64,000 nucleotides of DNA from Pratylenchus scribneri (Eukaryota > Nematoda > Chromadorea > Rhabditida > Pratylenchidae). Location of the stretch: assembly GCA_030063045.1 (NCBI GenBank), contig JAQSEB010000058.1, positions 806,001 through 870,000 on the forward strand, written 5' to 3'. Made by a program: the position numbers and the translations under genes. Each line of letters opens with the position of its first letter. Within the stretch, counting starts at the first letter, position 1. The notes under the pieces are model-generated. The model was not told the DNA's origin. It searched no databases and worked only from the letters and a program-made list of their open reading frames with translations. Positions 1 to 11,897 of the stretch are shown piece after piece.

Positions 1-1
1 A

Positions 2-2909
2 GAATTAGAATTACACCAATTGATGTTCCACTTGGATTTGGTGCATTCCGGACAGAACAACAGTCAACCGCAAGAGGAGTTGGTCACACAAGTTGCGCTG
101 GAAATGGCCAAAGCAAACAGCCAAAAGAAGAAGAAGAAAGCGGCAGTGGCGGCATTGAGGAAAAGTTCAGCCGCTTCATCTGGAGGGGCTTCATCATCCT
201 CTTCCCAATCTTCCCATTCTGCCGCTTCTTCCGCTCAATCTGCCTCATCCAGTGCCCTCCTTCTTCAACATCAACAACAATCATCGCCATCAATGAAAGA
301 CCAACAACAGGGTGAGTTAAAAATTTTGAACACTTTTTAATGTAAATTCTACTACTCATCAGTTATAGTCAAATTTAAAAAAATTTTTTTTGAATAAATT
401 AAAAGCAGAATTTAATTAAGGAACAGGCGGAATTAAAACTTAGTCAAACAGGCGGAATTATTAAAACTTAGTCAACCAGGCGGATTATTAAAACTTAGTC
501 AAACAGGCGGAATTATTAAAACTTAGTCAAACAGGCGGAATTATTAAAACTTAGTCAAACAGGCGGAATTATTAAAACTTAGTCAAACAGGCGGAATTAT
601 TAAAACTTAGTCAAACAGGCGGAATTATTAAAACTTAGTCAAACAGGCGGAATTATTAAAACTTAGTCAAACAGGCGGAATTATTAAAACTTAGTCAAAC
701 AGGCGGAATTATTAAAACTTAGTCAAACAGGCGGAATTATTAAAACTTAGTCAAACAGGCGAAATTATTAAAACTTAGTCAACCAGGCGGAATTATTAAA
801 ACTTAGTCAAACAGGCTGAATTATTAAAACTTAGTCAAACAGGCTGAATTAATCTAAGAAAAATGCGCAATTTATTATGGTGGAAAAAAATCGAAATTTT
901 ATTTTATTCCTCCTAACTAAATTAATATTGGGTCGGCGGTTTTTATCGTATATTAAAGACATTTTAGTCATTAATCATCCATGTCATCAATGCAAAAGAA
1001 CATACAAAACGATGGCCAAATTGGAAGCACATCAAAGAATGGTGCATCAGCACAATTTTGTTGCAAAAATATCGCAAACCAAGAGGACATTAACAATTTC
1101 ACCAAGTCAGTTCAAAAAAATAAAAATATTTAAATAACAATTCCTTCATTTGTAGAGAAAATATCAAAAATGCTCAAATGCTTTAGCTGTGTGCGATGCC
1201 AACGACGATTTAGCACAAAAATGAAATGCAATGAACATGGTAATTAATTGCCACATTCCTCTAAAAAACAATTAAATTTGCCCAAAAATATTTTATTTAT
1301 AATGTTTTCGGATCAAAAAGTTGCAACTTTTTATGACTATATGAGATTGTAATCTACTTAAAATGGCCCATTCCCATTTCGTAATAATTTTATGGCCCTA
1401 ATATATTGATGATACGAAAATTTGAAAATTAATTAGATTATTTTATGAATAAATTACTTATTAAGATAATAGGAAAAGCTAGCATTCCAGGTTAAGGGAA
1501 AAAGTACGGTACTTCGGATAGAGGGAAAATTACTGTACTTATGATTGGGACAATCAAATACATTCTTTTCATTTACAGTGATCTCCGTCCATATTCGACC
1601 AGCAGAATTAGGGGATAATGGCACACAAATGAAAAGGGCCAAAATGGATGGGGAAGAGAATGATGAAGGAGGAAGAGGCTATGAGGAATGTCATCAAGGA
1701 TTGTTGAGAGAATGGGTGCGCGAAGTGGATGGAGAAAGCAGGGAAGAAGAGGAGGAGGATGATGAAGATGGACACGGGAATTCATTGGGCCGTTTGGTGG
1801 TGGATGAAGGCGAAATGATGAATGAAGGCGATGGAAAGAAAGAAGGAACAAGGAAGGAGGAATGTCATCGGCAAACGAAGAATCCATCATTGGGTGAAAA
1901 TGTTGCCCACGGCAAAGAAGGCGGCGAAAAGCATAGTCATACGGTAGGGAAATCTTTCTTTATTTAATTAAAATTTGATCAAAATTAAAATCAGAAATTA
2001 TAAATAATTGTTTCCGGTTAAAACTTTCCGGAAAGAAGTTAGATTAATTGTTTCCGGTTAAAACTTTCCGGAAAGAACTTAGATTAATTGTTTCCGGTTA
2101 AAACTTTCCGGAAAGAAGTTAGATTAATTGTTTCCGGTTAAAACTTTCCGGAAAGAACTTAGATTAATTGTTTCCGGTTAAAACTTTCCGGAAAGAAGTT
2201 AGATTAATTGTTTCCGGTTAAAACTTTCCGGAAAGAACTTAGGTTAATTGTTTCCGGTTAAAACTTTCCGGAAAGAAGTTAGATTAATTTCTTCCGGTTA
2301 AAACTTTCCGGAAAGAAGTTAGATTAATTGTTTCCGGTTAAAACTTTCCGGAAAGAAGTTAGATTATTTGTTTCCGGTTAAAACTTTCCGGAAAGAAGTT
2401 AGATTAATTGTTTCCGGTTAAAACTTTCCGGAAAGAAGTTAGATTAATTGTTTCCGGTTAAAACGTTCCGGAAAGAAGTTAGATTAATTGTTTCCGGTTA
2501 AAACTTTCTGGAATGAACTTAATGACCAAAATTATATCAAAATTCACAATTTTAAATTACCATAATAAAAAATTCATTCAATCCAAATTCATTTTTTTTG
2601 CAGAGCGGCTCGACCAGTCCAGTCTCGGTTCAAGCCTCCCATTCCTCGTTGGTCCTGCCCGAAGGCTTTGCCCATCCCCATCCGGAACATCAAAAACCTT
2701 TCCTGCTCCAATCCTTCACCATTCGCCCCATCCATTCCCCGGATGGGGCCAGCAATTCGGCTGACAATAACACCGTAGCCGTTCAACACGCATTGCCCGA
2801 CGAGTTGGTCGCCTATTTGCCGGTTCGTGCCCAACTCAGCGAAAGGGTTCGGGTCACTTTGGAGTTGCAGCCAAATCCGCTCATCGATTCACAAGTCCGA
2901 CATCTTTGA
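2..2909 (+). CDS. C2H2 zinc-finger protein, 3' part of gene (5' end outside window)
   Basis: I splice five exons: 2-311, 968-1105, 1156-1239, 1579-1943 and 2604-2909 (stop TGA). The 1,203 nt stay in one frame across every junction. The first codons (HQLMFHLDLVH) look like the tail of a zinc finger whose Cys pair lies off the window. A second finger in exon 2 (CHQC, then H and H after 12 and 4 residues) and a third split between exons 3 and 4 (CVRC...H-VISV-H) both fit C-x2-C-x12-H-x4-H. The split finger is completed only by splicing, which supports the model. Between fingers lie a Lys run and a Ser/Ala/Gln-rich stretch, and exon 4 is very acidic (EEEEEDDED). This is expected to be a nuclear DNA-binding regulator; I do not recognise the orthologue. 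Introns 1 and 4 contain minisatellites. Donor 2 (A|GTCAGT) is the weakest junction. Confidence 0.78.
420..853. repeat. 28-bp minisatellite in intron 1 of the zinc-finger gene
   Basis: About 15 tandem copies of a 28-bp unit (AAACAGGCGG then AATTATTAAAACTTAGTC), with a few point variants such as ACCAGG and GCTGAA. It fills most of intron 1. Its AGGCGGAATTA core recurs in the arrays near 33, 50 and 61 kb. Confidence 0.95.
2004..2520. repeat. 40-bp minisatellite in intron 4 of the zinc-finger gene
   Basis: About 13 copies of a 40-bp unit built round CCGGTTAAAACTTTCCGG, an imperfect inverted repeat. The first six copies alternate GAAGTT and GAACTT, giving an 80-bp dimer; later copies are all GAAGTT. 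The same family occurs in reverse orientation at 57.37-57.91 kb. Confidence 0.95.
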
Positions 2910-3179
2910 TTGGATCAAATCCAAAAACAAAAATTAGTCCCCTTTAAAAAATTGGCCCCTGCCTCTCATCGAAATTTGTTATTATTTGTTTTTTTCTTTT
3001 CCCAACAATTCATTTTTTTGGAAAGTATTCTCGAATTTACAGTTCTTTCAAAAATATTCGCGTTCCTCCACATTATTATAAAGCACATTCTCCCTTCACA
3101 TTCAACATTGTCCATATATTAATCAACCCAAAATTATCATTAAAATTATTTACTTACATATTTTTCCCCTCAAAGAGCA

Positions 3180-3483
3180 GCCCAGTTTGTCGCGAATGTT
3201 TATAACTCTTTAAGAAATGGAACAATTTACATGATTTTAGTATCAAATTAAAGAGCAGAATTTTGGCTATCAAATATTATTATAATTATTAAAATTGGTT
3301 TAGAATTGATGGAGATATGTTCAAAAACAATTTAAACTAATCGTAAAATTAGTATAAAGTTTATTTGAATATAATTTCAAAAATTCTGAACTAATATAAA
3401 TAAAATTAATTTATTTAGATAGCGAAATGTCTTCTCTTTAATTTGATATATTGGTTCAATCCTTTATGAGTTATAAGTGTTCG
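3180..3483. repeat. Palindromic MITE-like family A, copy 1
   Basis: Starts near TTTGTCGCGAATG, then ACTCTTTAAG, and contains ATCAAATTAAAGAGCAGA. A degenerate mirror image lies in the second half (TCTCTTTAATTTGATA and TATGAGTTATAAG). It sits just downstream of the zinc-finger stop codon. Other copies are near 6.3, 9.6, 10.4-11.7, 27.2, 32.4 and 41.9 kb. Confidence 0.75.
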
Positions 3484-4034
3484 TATCATGTTGGGATGTT
3501 TCCCTCTCTCATCCAAATATATTGCACATTTCCGCGAAATCTCACCCCCATTTTCCCCTTTAAATTCTCTCTTTCATTTTAATTTTTTTAAAAATGGTTT
3601 GCCATTTAATTTTAATTTCCATATTCTTTCCACCCACCACATTCGACCCAAATCAAAACAATTTTCCTAATTGCAATTTTTCTTCAACGCCTTTCTTTCT
3701 CAAGATTGTTTCCTTTTTTCTATTTTTTCTCACTTATTTTTTAAAAATTTTGCGGAATTTTCCCACACAAATTTGCCCCTTACAATTTTCCTCCCACAAT
3801 TTATTATTCATTTGAATATTATTTTATTTTCGCCTCTCCCATTTTTCCCAGTTTGTCCATATTATTTTTTATTATTTTTCATGTGGCTAAAAAATGAAAT
3901 TTGAATATTTTTCGGCAGTCAATAATGGATTTAATTTTTAATAATATTTTATTCAAAATAAAAATGAATTGAATAAAGAGAAGTAAGTATTTGCATTGGG
4001 CATCTCATCAGCTTCCTCATTTTGATTAATTAAA
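3484..4034. other. Intergenic spacer between convergent genes
   Basis: T-rich, pyrimidine-biased sequence between the zinc-finger gene (+) and the channel gene (-). Short open frames here are Phe/Ser/Pro-rich products of that bias, and I see no coding signal. The 3' ends of both genes should lie here. Confidence 0.6.
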
Positions 4035-7000
4035 TTAATTTTCTTGTCGAGTAATCACCATTCCCATATAATAAAGCCAATAAAGGGAACAGAAGCCAAC
4101 AAAAATGGCAGGGAATAGCAATCGACTATCTGAAAAATTGGTGAAAAATTTATTATTTTTATTAAATTCATTTTTTTCGGAATTATGTGCATTTTTATCA
4201 TAGCCATTTAGCTCCCATTTACGGTTTTTAATTAGCCAAAAAATAATCCACCATTTCCAAAATTGGTACACTCACATTTGTCAATGGCCCTTGCCTTTTG
4301 TTGATCCAAAAATTGGCACTTTTTACAATGTTTTTCGGCGCCACCCCAATCCATCTCCTCCCTACTGCTTTCCATTTCACCTTCGCCTGTCCCGCCTTTG
4401 GCCATTTCGACCAATTCAAAATCGCTGGGCTGCGTGCACAATCGGCGATGCCGAAATCCCTCCAACCCATTAATGGGCTTATTTTTGCTAATTATTCCGG
4501 TGGATGTCTTTGTTGGCGGTGGCATTGTCATTGTCAGTGTTGAGGTGGAACGTTTTGGGGTGGAATGGCGCCTGCGTTGATGCAATGAATTTGGCAGCAT
4601 TCCCGGTGGCCGAAGGAAATTGTTATTGTTATTGTTGTTGTTGTTCTGCTGAATGAAATTAGAATAAATTAAATATTTTTCAATTTAAATCAATGATTAT
4701 TTTGCTTATTAATAAAAGACTCATTTGAGATAATTTATAAATTGTTGGTGATTGAATTAAAATGTAAATAATCATAAGCTAATTGACTACTGCTAGTACT
4801 GGATGGCATTTTTTTAATAATTATTCTCTAGGGAATTTGGCAATTTTTTTCAGAATTTCAATTTTTCCCAATTTTTATGGAGTAGCAAATTTTAAGTAGG
4901 TAACTTTTTATTCATTTCTTTGGATTGGATTTATGGCCAATATCGAAACGAGGCATTTTAATCTTACTTAGAAAGCTATTTACATTTGAAAGGTTTTTCT
5001 CTATAAAATGGTTATATTAAATTTTTCTAATCGCTAAATAATTCGGAGAAAATATTTGAGTTTTACCCGAAAAATCCAATTTATACCCTTCTTTCTATTC
5101 AAAGATTTATTTTTGAATATTCTATTTTAAAAGAATATAATAAAGTAATTTTGTAGAGAGGAGATTCAGACATTTCAAATGGTCTATCGCTTTACTATAT
5201 TGGCTAGAGCCTCGTTGAGATATAAGTCAAAAGTATAAACAACTAAAATAATCAGCTAATATGGTAAAAGGTAAACAAATGAGCCTTTTTTTTATTAATC
5301 ATTTTTTTTGCTTTTGAGGTAGGAGAAAGGAAATTTCCCTGTTTAGAAAGGAGGAAAAATTTCCCCTTCTTTTTGCTATAAAAGAGAAAAAAGGGAGAAT
5401 ACGGTATCTCAAAAAGGAGGGAAGCTAAATTTTCCCTGCCTATCATATCATAAATGTGATGTGACAGGTAGGGGGCGAATGAATAGAAAGGAGGGAATTC
5501 CTTCTTCTTCTTTTACTATAAAAGAGAAGAAAAGAGAGTACGGTATCTCAAAAAGGAGGGATGAGGGAAGGAGGGAACCCAAATTTTCCCTGCCTCGAGC
5601 TATATCATAAAATGACAGGTAGGGATAGGGAACGAAGGAGCAGCCGATACCGTATTAGTTTTATGCCTATAGCTTAGCGAGGCTATGACAAATCTGTGAA
5701 ATATATATCATTGGAAAGCCATAAATTTTCTTTAAAAAAAAGTAATATAAAATTATTATGAAATACAACTTTTAAAAATGATTACATGTTTCTAAGTTTT
5801 TAATTTTTTTACAAATTTTTTTAAATTTTCAAAAATTTTAAAACCACTTTTAGAGGACATTTAGGGCTTTCGAATGGCATATTGCCATCCAGAATTGGTT
5901 GCTTCCTTATTGAGCTATGACCAAAAGAATGGACCCAATAGTATTTAAATGATAACTTGCAAAGATATTCCAACCCAATTTCAAATATATTTAAAATATT
6001 CACATTTTCATTGTTATTCACTTCAACGGGCATTTGCATCATTGTTGTCGATGAATCCATCATGCCAAATTGTCCCAAAAGGCGCACATCATCGGAGGTC
6101 AATGTTTGTCGCATCATTTGCGGTTTAGAATTTCGGCGGGCATCGACGGATTGGCGCCGTCGATGAAGGCAACGAAATGTGCGTCGAGTATAGAAGAAAC
6201 TGACGAAGGAATACTCCAAAAGGACCAGGAAAATTAATGCCTTGAAATGGGAGAAAATTTTTTAAAATAAATTTATCCAAAATGAGGCCAAATTTTGATG
6301 GGATATGCCCCAACATGTCGCCGTTTAAAATAACTCATTAATGAATTAACTAATTTTGCTGATTTTAGTATCAAATTAAAGATCAGACTTTTGGCTATCT
6401 AATAAATATTAATATTATTTAAATTGGTTCAGAATTAATGAAAATATATTTAAAAAAAACAATGAAAATTTGGTTAATCCATCATAAAGGCTATTTTGAT
6501 GGTTTTTGGGTATAACTTCTTTTTGGGAATAACTTCAACAATTCTAGACCATTTTAAATAAAAATTAATATTTTATATAGCCAAAAGTCTGCTATCTCTT
6601 TAATTTGATACTAAAATCATTAAAATTGGTGGGGGCCTTGATGAGTTATTTTGAACGGCGCTAAGTTAGCTAGGTGACATGTTGTAAGACTCAAAATTTG
6701 AATAATTTAATGAATTTACCTGCGAAAAAGTCTGCCAAATGTCCATTGCCTTGATATAGCTGACTTGAGGCAAATCCTGCCTGGCTCCATTGGACATTGT
6801 GGTCAATGTGAGGAGGCTGGTTATTGTGAGGGAAATCCGTGCGGGCGAAGCGCGTGGATCCAGCCAAAATGTCATCCACGAAATTGAGACCAACATTGCT
6901 TTAGGACAAAGGGAAGATTGGGATTGGAGAATTATTTTTGGAGGAAGAAACCGCTAGGAATGTAGGTTTGAATGAGGTGGAAGAGGACCAGACGTTTCAT

Positions 7001-10000
7001 AACAATATAGCCTCGGAGGCAGGACCAAACGCCTGTATGAAAATACATATTGAGTAGATGGCAATTTAATATCTTGACAATTTTTTGGCTCATAGCTCAA
7101 TGAGGAGATAACCAATTTAGGAAGGCAATATATCATTTTAAAGCCCTAAATTTCCACTAAAAAGCGGCTTATAAATTTTTTGAAAATTCTCATTTTTGAA
7201 ATAGTTAAATGTCTTTATGTGAAATAAACCCATATTATTGGAGGAAATATGGAAATTCGCTTTTTTTACAAATTATTTCATATTTTCAAAAATTTATTAA
7301 AGCCACTTTTTAGAGAACATTTTGGGCTTTAAAATGGCATAAAGCCTTCCAAAATTGGTTGCTTCCTTGTTGAGATATGGCCAAAAGAATGGGCCTTGGT
7401 ACTTAATTGTCCTATAGATTGCGAAAATAATGAATAATTTCTTTTATAAAATATTATTAATTAAAATAATAAAATACTAAAATATTTTATCATTTTACCG
7501 GTGCCACGGAACATTGTATATGGGCTAGAGCATCGCTCAAAGCGCATTCCCGTTATGGCCATATCATTCAATTTCAATTCCGGATTTGTGGCAATCTTTA
7601 AATTATTCAAAAATGATTTAAAATATATGTGAAATTTTTGACCGGATAAAAAGGCGGATCCACATGCCAACTCTAAAAATTGAGTTCATAAAAATAAAAT
7701 AAAAAAGGTTTTCAATTTCCTTTTGGAATAGCCAAAAACAATAGATCTATGGAATTGTATTAGTAACCATTTCAACACATGTAGTCATTCTTTTAGCTAT
7801 AACTAAACAAGGAAACAACCAAATTAGGAAGGCGATATGCCATTTTAAAGCCATAAATGTCCTCCAAAAAGTTGCTAATAAATTTATTAAAAAAAATTTT
7901 TAAAAAACTGCCCTCACAAAATTCTTATTTATCGCATTTAAAGATATGCAATTTTTTAAGAAGGTGAATTTTATAAAATAAAAAAGCCACTTTTTAGAAG
8001 ACAATTTAATCTTTATAATGGTATATTGGCTTCCCTAATTGGCTATTAAATCGTTGAGTTTGAGTTAACTAAAGTGATTCTACCCAAAGATAGTAATAAT
8101 TGCCTTCTAGCCTATACCATTTTTTCTCAAAAATTTTAATAATGAATTTATCCATTAACAAATTAACAAATAATTCCATTCCAATTTTAAATAATCCTTA
8201 CCAAATTGAGCATGGATTCAATGTAGGCAAATGATTGGATGACCATCGGGCATTCTTGCTTATCAAATGGGAACAATTGCAAATCCATATTGCATGAAAG
8301 TGTGACATCAATTCTGTGCGGGAAAATTCCATTTTTTTAAGCTTTATTCCAAGAAATTGCCTCAATGTTTTGAAGACCAATCCATCCGGATAGACAATGA
8401 CCATCTTTTTTAGAAGAGGAAAAATTTTATATATTTACAAAATTTAATTGAAAAACTCACAAAATTGGGGGTGGTCACCTCTTGGAGGTAGGCAAATTTG
8501 GCATTCAAAAAGTACAAATCTAACAAAGAAATTTCTTTTAATTTTGGCACTTCCCACAAACCCGGTGTCCAAATGCGTTCCGCAATTGGTTTATGGGCAA
8601 TCAGCAATGGATGCGTGCAATTATGGGCAAGGCGGCGATCGTACCTTTTGGTGGAGAATTCATGAAATTTGGCCTACATAATTATCTGTATTTTTTTAAT
8701 TTTTATTTAATAAAAAACGACTATAATTTTCATGTATCCCATTAATTTAATAAAGTATGACAAAAATTTGTGTAAAAATTCCCATAAAATTCATATTGTG
8801 TGTTTCCCCTTTGATTTTCCCTACGGCTAATTCAAACTAAAATTAAACACAATTAATAATAAAATGGAACAAAATTGCATATCAGAACTTTTGCATTGCA
8901 AATCAATAGAAAAGTTTTTTTAATTTATCAAACTTGAATTTTAATAAGCCCTGATTTGAAATGAATTGATTAGAGAAAAATTTTATGAGTTTAATAAAAT
9001 TTATGACCAAAAAGGTGTAAAAATATGAGAAAAATGGACAATTTTCATTTTATGGTTTATAAATAAATTATTGTCAATTAAATTTGATTAATTATTTTTT
9101 TATTAAAATGCCTAGATAGAAATAACTTAATTCAATGGTATAAAACTTTTACTAATATAGTTGAAACATTGCTAGAAATATTGGCAATATACAAAATTCC
9201 GATATCCTAGTTATAATCTATGCCCTTTAAGCTTAGTTCTAAAAAAGTTTAATCCATTAATTTGAACATTTTTTTTGTAAATTATTTTCCATATATTTTC
9301 CGTCTTCACTTACCACCCCATGGCAAAGTACATGTCCACTTCAAAGTCCTTGAGAAAATATTCAAATTGCAATCCCCATTTTTGCCCTCATTTTTACCAT
9401 TGTTTGCGCCTTGAATGAACTCATCGATTCAATGTAAATTGCAATGGACACATTTGTGGCATGCCCTTTGGGTGAATTCGGCATTCCGTTAAATATTAAG
9501 AATATTTACCCGTCATTTGGCCGGGTGCCATGAATAAATTGTATTTTTGCTTGCCCGAATTCAACAATTTCAGCAATTTGTCCGCCGGTTCAGCCCTATG
9601 AAAAGCAATTATAAATTTGAGATGAGACCAAATTTGCTCAGGGCTTACTTGTCGCTAAAATAACTCATCAAGGATTAATCCAATTTTGATAATTTTTGTA
9701 TTAAATTAAAGAGCAGACTTTTGTCTATCCAATAATATTAAATTTATTTAAATTGGTCCAAAAATGATTTAGATATGCCCAAAAATCCACTGGAAATTTT
9801 AATAATCCTAATAATGATGATTTCAACTGATTTTTTTGGGCATTACTTCATTAATTCTGAATTAATTTAAATAAATTTAATATCGTTGGATAGCCAAAAG
9901 TCTGCTCTTTAATTTGATACTAAAATTAAGAAAAATTATTTTATCCTGGTGTATATAAACGGCGATAAATTGGGGCCTTTCCTATAAATTTTCCCTCCCT

Positions 10001-11897
10001 CAATTTTGATACCATTCCAAATCGATGGCCTGCCTCCCCGAATTCCAAGGGCCACACAAATTGTGCACCGGGAATTGTGAATCGAATTTTGCCTGGTCAA
10101 ACGGGCTTTTGCCCTCATCAGTGCCATCTTCACGTTTGCCCGGCTCATCCCGAAGGAAACGCAATTCCTCATTTTGGTCCTTCTCTTCGCGCATCTTTTT
10201 GGCCAATTCCTCCACGAATTGGTCCTGTTCAAGGGAAGATTGTGGTCGGTCACGGAAAATGCTCTTTTTTCCGGCCACTGATTCAAGAAGAAGTCGACGG
10301 CTTTGTCGATCATTTGGCCACTAAAATTGGAGCAAATTAATGTCATTTTTTTGCAATTTTAGGTAGATTAGCCCCAACTTGTCGCGAACGTCTCTAACTC
10401 ATCAAGGATTGAACCAATTTTGATAATTTTGGTATCAAATTAAAGAGAAGACTTTTGACTATAAAATGATAAAAATTTTATTTAAATTGGTTCAGTATTG
10501 TTGAAGTTATATATGTTACGGCCAAAAGTGGAAATCGGCCAAAACTGGTTTTGGCCGGCCAAAACTGGTTTTGGCTGAAAATCGGCCAAAACTGGTTTTG
10601 GCTAGCCGAAACTGGTTTTGGCCGGGCAAAACTGGTTTTGGCCGGCCAAAACTAGATTAAATGGATAATAACTTAAATAATGGATATAGGAGGAATAAGC
10701 ACCGAAATGGAAGGGAAATGGCCCGGAAGGCCACTGGAAGGTCAGAGAAGGGTAAAAGAGGCCCAGAGAGTGCGCGGGATATAGCCGGAAATAGGGGGAT
10801 TAAGGTGGATATAGGGGGAATAAGGTTGATATAGGGGGTTAAAGCCCCGAAATGGATGGGAAATGGCCAGGAAAGGTCGAGAATGTTGGCCGAAGGCCAT
10901 ATGAGTGGCAGGATATATCCGGATATAGGGGGAATAATGTGGATAATGGATATAAGGGGATTAAGCAGGATTGAGCCCTGAAATAATTTCCTGGTTTGGC
11001 TATTTTGCTTCCGGCTTCGCGATATTCCTATGCTCCGAACCCCTATCACTAATCCCTAGCCCCTAACTATGCTTAACCCTGCTTAATCCCTCTATATCCA
11101 TCTTAATCCCCCTATATCCGGATATATCCCGCGCACTCTCAGACATTTCCACGATCTTCCACTGGCCCTCCGGACCATTTCCCATCTAATTAGGGATTTA
11201 ACCCGGCTTAATCCCTCTATATCCATCTTAATCCCCCTATATCCGGATATACCCCGCGCACTCTCCGGGCCTCTTTTATCCTTCTCTGAACTTCCAGTGG
11301 CCTTCCGGGCCATTTCCCATCCATTTCGGTGCTTAATCCTCCTATATCCATTATTTAAGTTATTATCCATTTAATCCAGTTTTGGCCGGCCAAAACCAGT
11401 TTTGCCCGGCCAAAACCAGTTTTGGCTAGCCAAAACCAGTTTTGGCCGATTTTCAGCCAAAACCAGTTTTGGCCGGCCAAAACCAGTTTTGGCCGATTTC
11501 CACTTTTGGCCGTAACATATACAAAAAATACATAAAAAAATTTGCCAATCCTTAGTAAGAATATTTCAATTATTTTTTATGGGCATAACTTCATAAATTC
11601 TAAACCAATTTAATTAAAATTAATATCATTATATAGCCAAAAGTTTGATCATTAATTTGATACCCAAATCATCGAAATTGGTCTATTCCTAAATTAGCCA
11701 AGGCAACAAGTTGGCTTGTAGAAAAATTAGGTCATTTCCAATTTAATGACCTCCTTTTCCACATTGTCCAAATCCCTTGCATTCCGTTGTGCCATTTCTA
11801 GATCGGAAAAATGCGCAGGTCGATCCAAGGAAATCAACGAGTAAATTGATGGCAAATTTACGAGGAAAATTAAGGAAGAAAAGAGGAAAATTTCCAT
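4035..11897 (-). CDS. Cys-loop ligand-gated chloride channel subunit (GluCl/GABA/LGC-like)
   Basis: Pentameric receptor subunit, 671 aa by my splicing. Exons in transcript order: 11897-11751, 10320-10013, 9595-9510, 9465-9398, 9348-9314, 8644-8562, 8519-8461, 8404-8361, 8313-8202, 7672-7643, 7595-7499, 7032-6952, 6898-6720, 6240-6022, 4648-4276, 4129-4035; the 2,016 nt total is in frame throughout. Residues 1-20 form a signal peptide (MEIFLFSSLIFLV). A Lys/Glu-rich segment of about 130 aa precedes the ligand-binding domain, which shows WYDRRL, WTPDLYF and a canonical Cys-loop (C284-x13-C298, LFPFDKQ). A second pair, C346 and C361, fits the extra disulphide of GluCl/GlyR-type subunits. TM1 has QTYIPS and SWMTFWLD. 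TM2 begins SPAR (402-404 PAR), the anion-selectivity signature. TM3 has LLEYSFVSFF, and TM4 follows IDKYSRLLFP. Intron 8 needs a GC donor. The end of exon 14 could be 6004 instead of 6022. The ligand cannot be read from sequence. Confidence 0.9.
5340..5630. repeat. Two-copy tandem duplication of about 139 bp in channel intron 14
   Basis: ACGGTATCTCAAAAAGGAGG recurs at 5,401 and 5,540, flanked each time by CTATAAAAGAGAA upstream and TTTTCCCTGCCT plus TGACAGGTAGGG downstream. Both copies are purine-rich on this strand. Confidence 0.85.
5640..5945. repeat. Palindromic MITE-like family B, copy 1 (channel intron 14)
   Basis: The right half carries CCACTTTTAGAGGACATTTA, then GAATTGGTTGCTTCC and GAGCTATGACCAAAAGAATG; the left half is a degenerate reverse complement. 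Other copies are near 7.0, 7.8, 28.6, 35.9, 36.9 and 61.5 kb. Confidence 0.75.
6309..6672. repeat. Palindromic MITE-like family A, copy 2 (channel intron 13)
   Basis: Begins CAACATGTCGCCGTTTAAAA and ends with the inverted TTTTGAACGGCGC. Both halves carry the TTTGGCTATC / GATAGCCAAAAG-type arms and the ATTAAAGA box. It makes up most of the 479-bp intron. Confidence 0.8.
7035..7400. repeat. Palindromic MITE-like family B, copy 2 (channel intron 11)
   Basis: Left arm GGCTCATAGCTCAATGAGG...GGAAGGCAATATATCATTTT mirrors right arm AAATGGCATAAAGCCTTCC...TTGAGATATGGCC. It occupies nearly the whole 466-bp intron. Confidence 0.8.
7765..8085. repeat. Palindromic MITE-like family B, copy 3 (channel intron 9)
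   Basis: Degenerate arms: AGGAAGGCGATATGCCATTT on the left and GGTATATTGGCTTCCC on the right, with AGCCACTTTTTAGAAGACA between. It lies in the intron upstream of the 30-bp exon. Confidence 0.7.
9641..9977. repeat. Palindromic MITE-like family A, copy 3 (channel intron 2)
   Basis: ACTTGTCGCTAAAATAACTC at the left end and TATAAACGGCGATAAATTGG at the right end are inverted. Inside are ATTAAAGAGCAGACTTTTG and its mirror AAAAGTCTGCTCTTTAAT. It accounts for nearly all of the 417-bp intron. Confidence 0.85.
10371..11716. repeat. Family A copy 4, split by a 1.0 kb foldback insertion (channel intron 1)
   Basis: The left half (10,371-10,510: CAACTTGTCGCGAAC, ACTCATCAAGGATTGAACC, ATTAAAGAGAAGAC) and the right half (11,521-11,716: GCCAAAAGTTTGATC, AAGGCAACAAGTTGGC) are the two arms of one family A element. 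They are separated by the palindromic element at 10,511-11,520. Confidence 0.8.
10511..11520. mobile_element. 1.0 kb foldback (long inverted-repeat) element
   Basis: The ends are exact complements (ATATGTTACGGCCAAAAGTG and its inverse ending CGTAACATAT). The subterminal region repeats CCAAAACTGGTTTTGGCC. The internal arms, for example ATAATGGATATAGGAGG against CCTCCTATATCCATTAT, stay complementary for several hundred bases around a centre near 11.0-11.1 kb. No transposase is encoded, so it is non-autonomous. It inserted into a family A MITE within intron 1 of the channel gene. Open frames inside it are by-products of the palindrome. Confidence 0.88.

Noticed and set aside
420..853. CRISPR-like array of 28-bp repeats
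   Set aside because: Repeats are contiguous with no unique spacers, in a eukaryotic intron; it is a minisatellite. The same applies to the arrays at 2, 33, 50, 57 and 61 kb.
10657..11370. Two minus-strand frames (130 and 92 aa) in channel intron 1
   Set aside because: They lie in the two arms of the foldback palindrome and are mirror by-products of each other.
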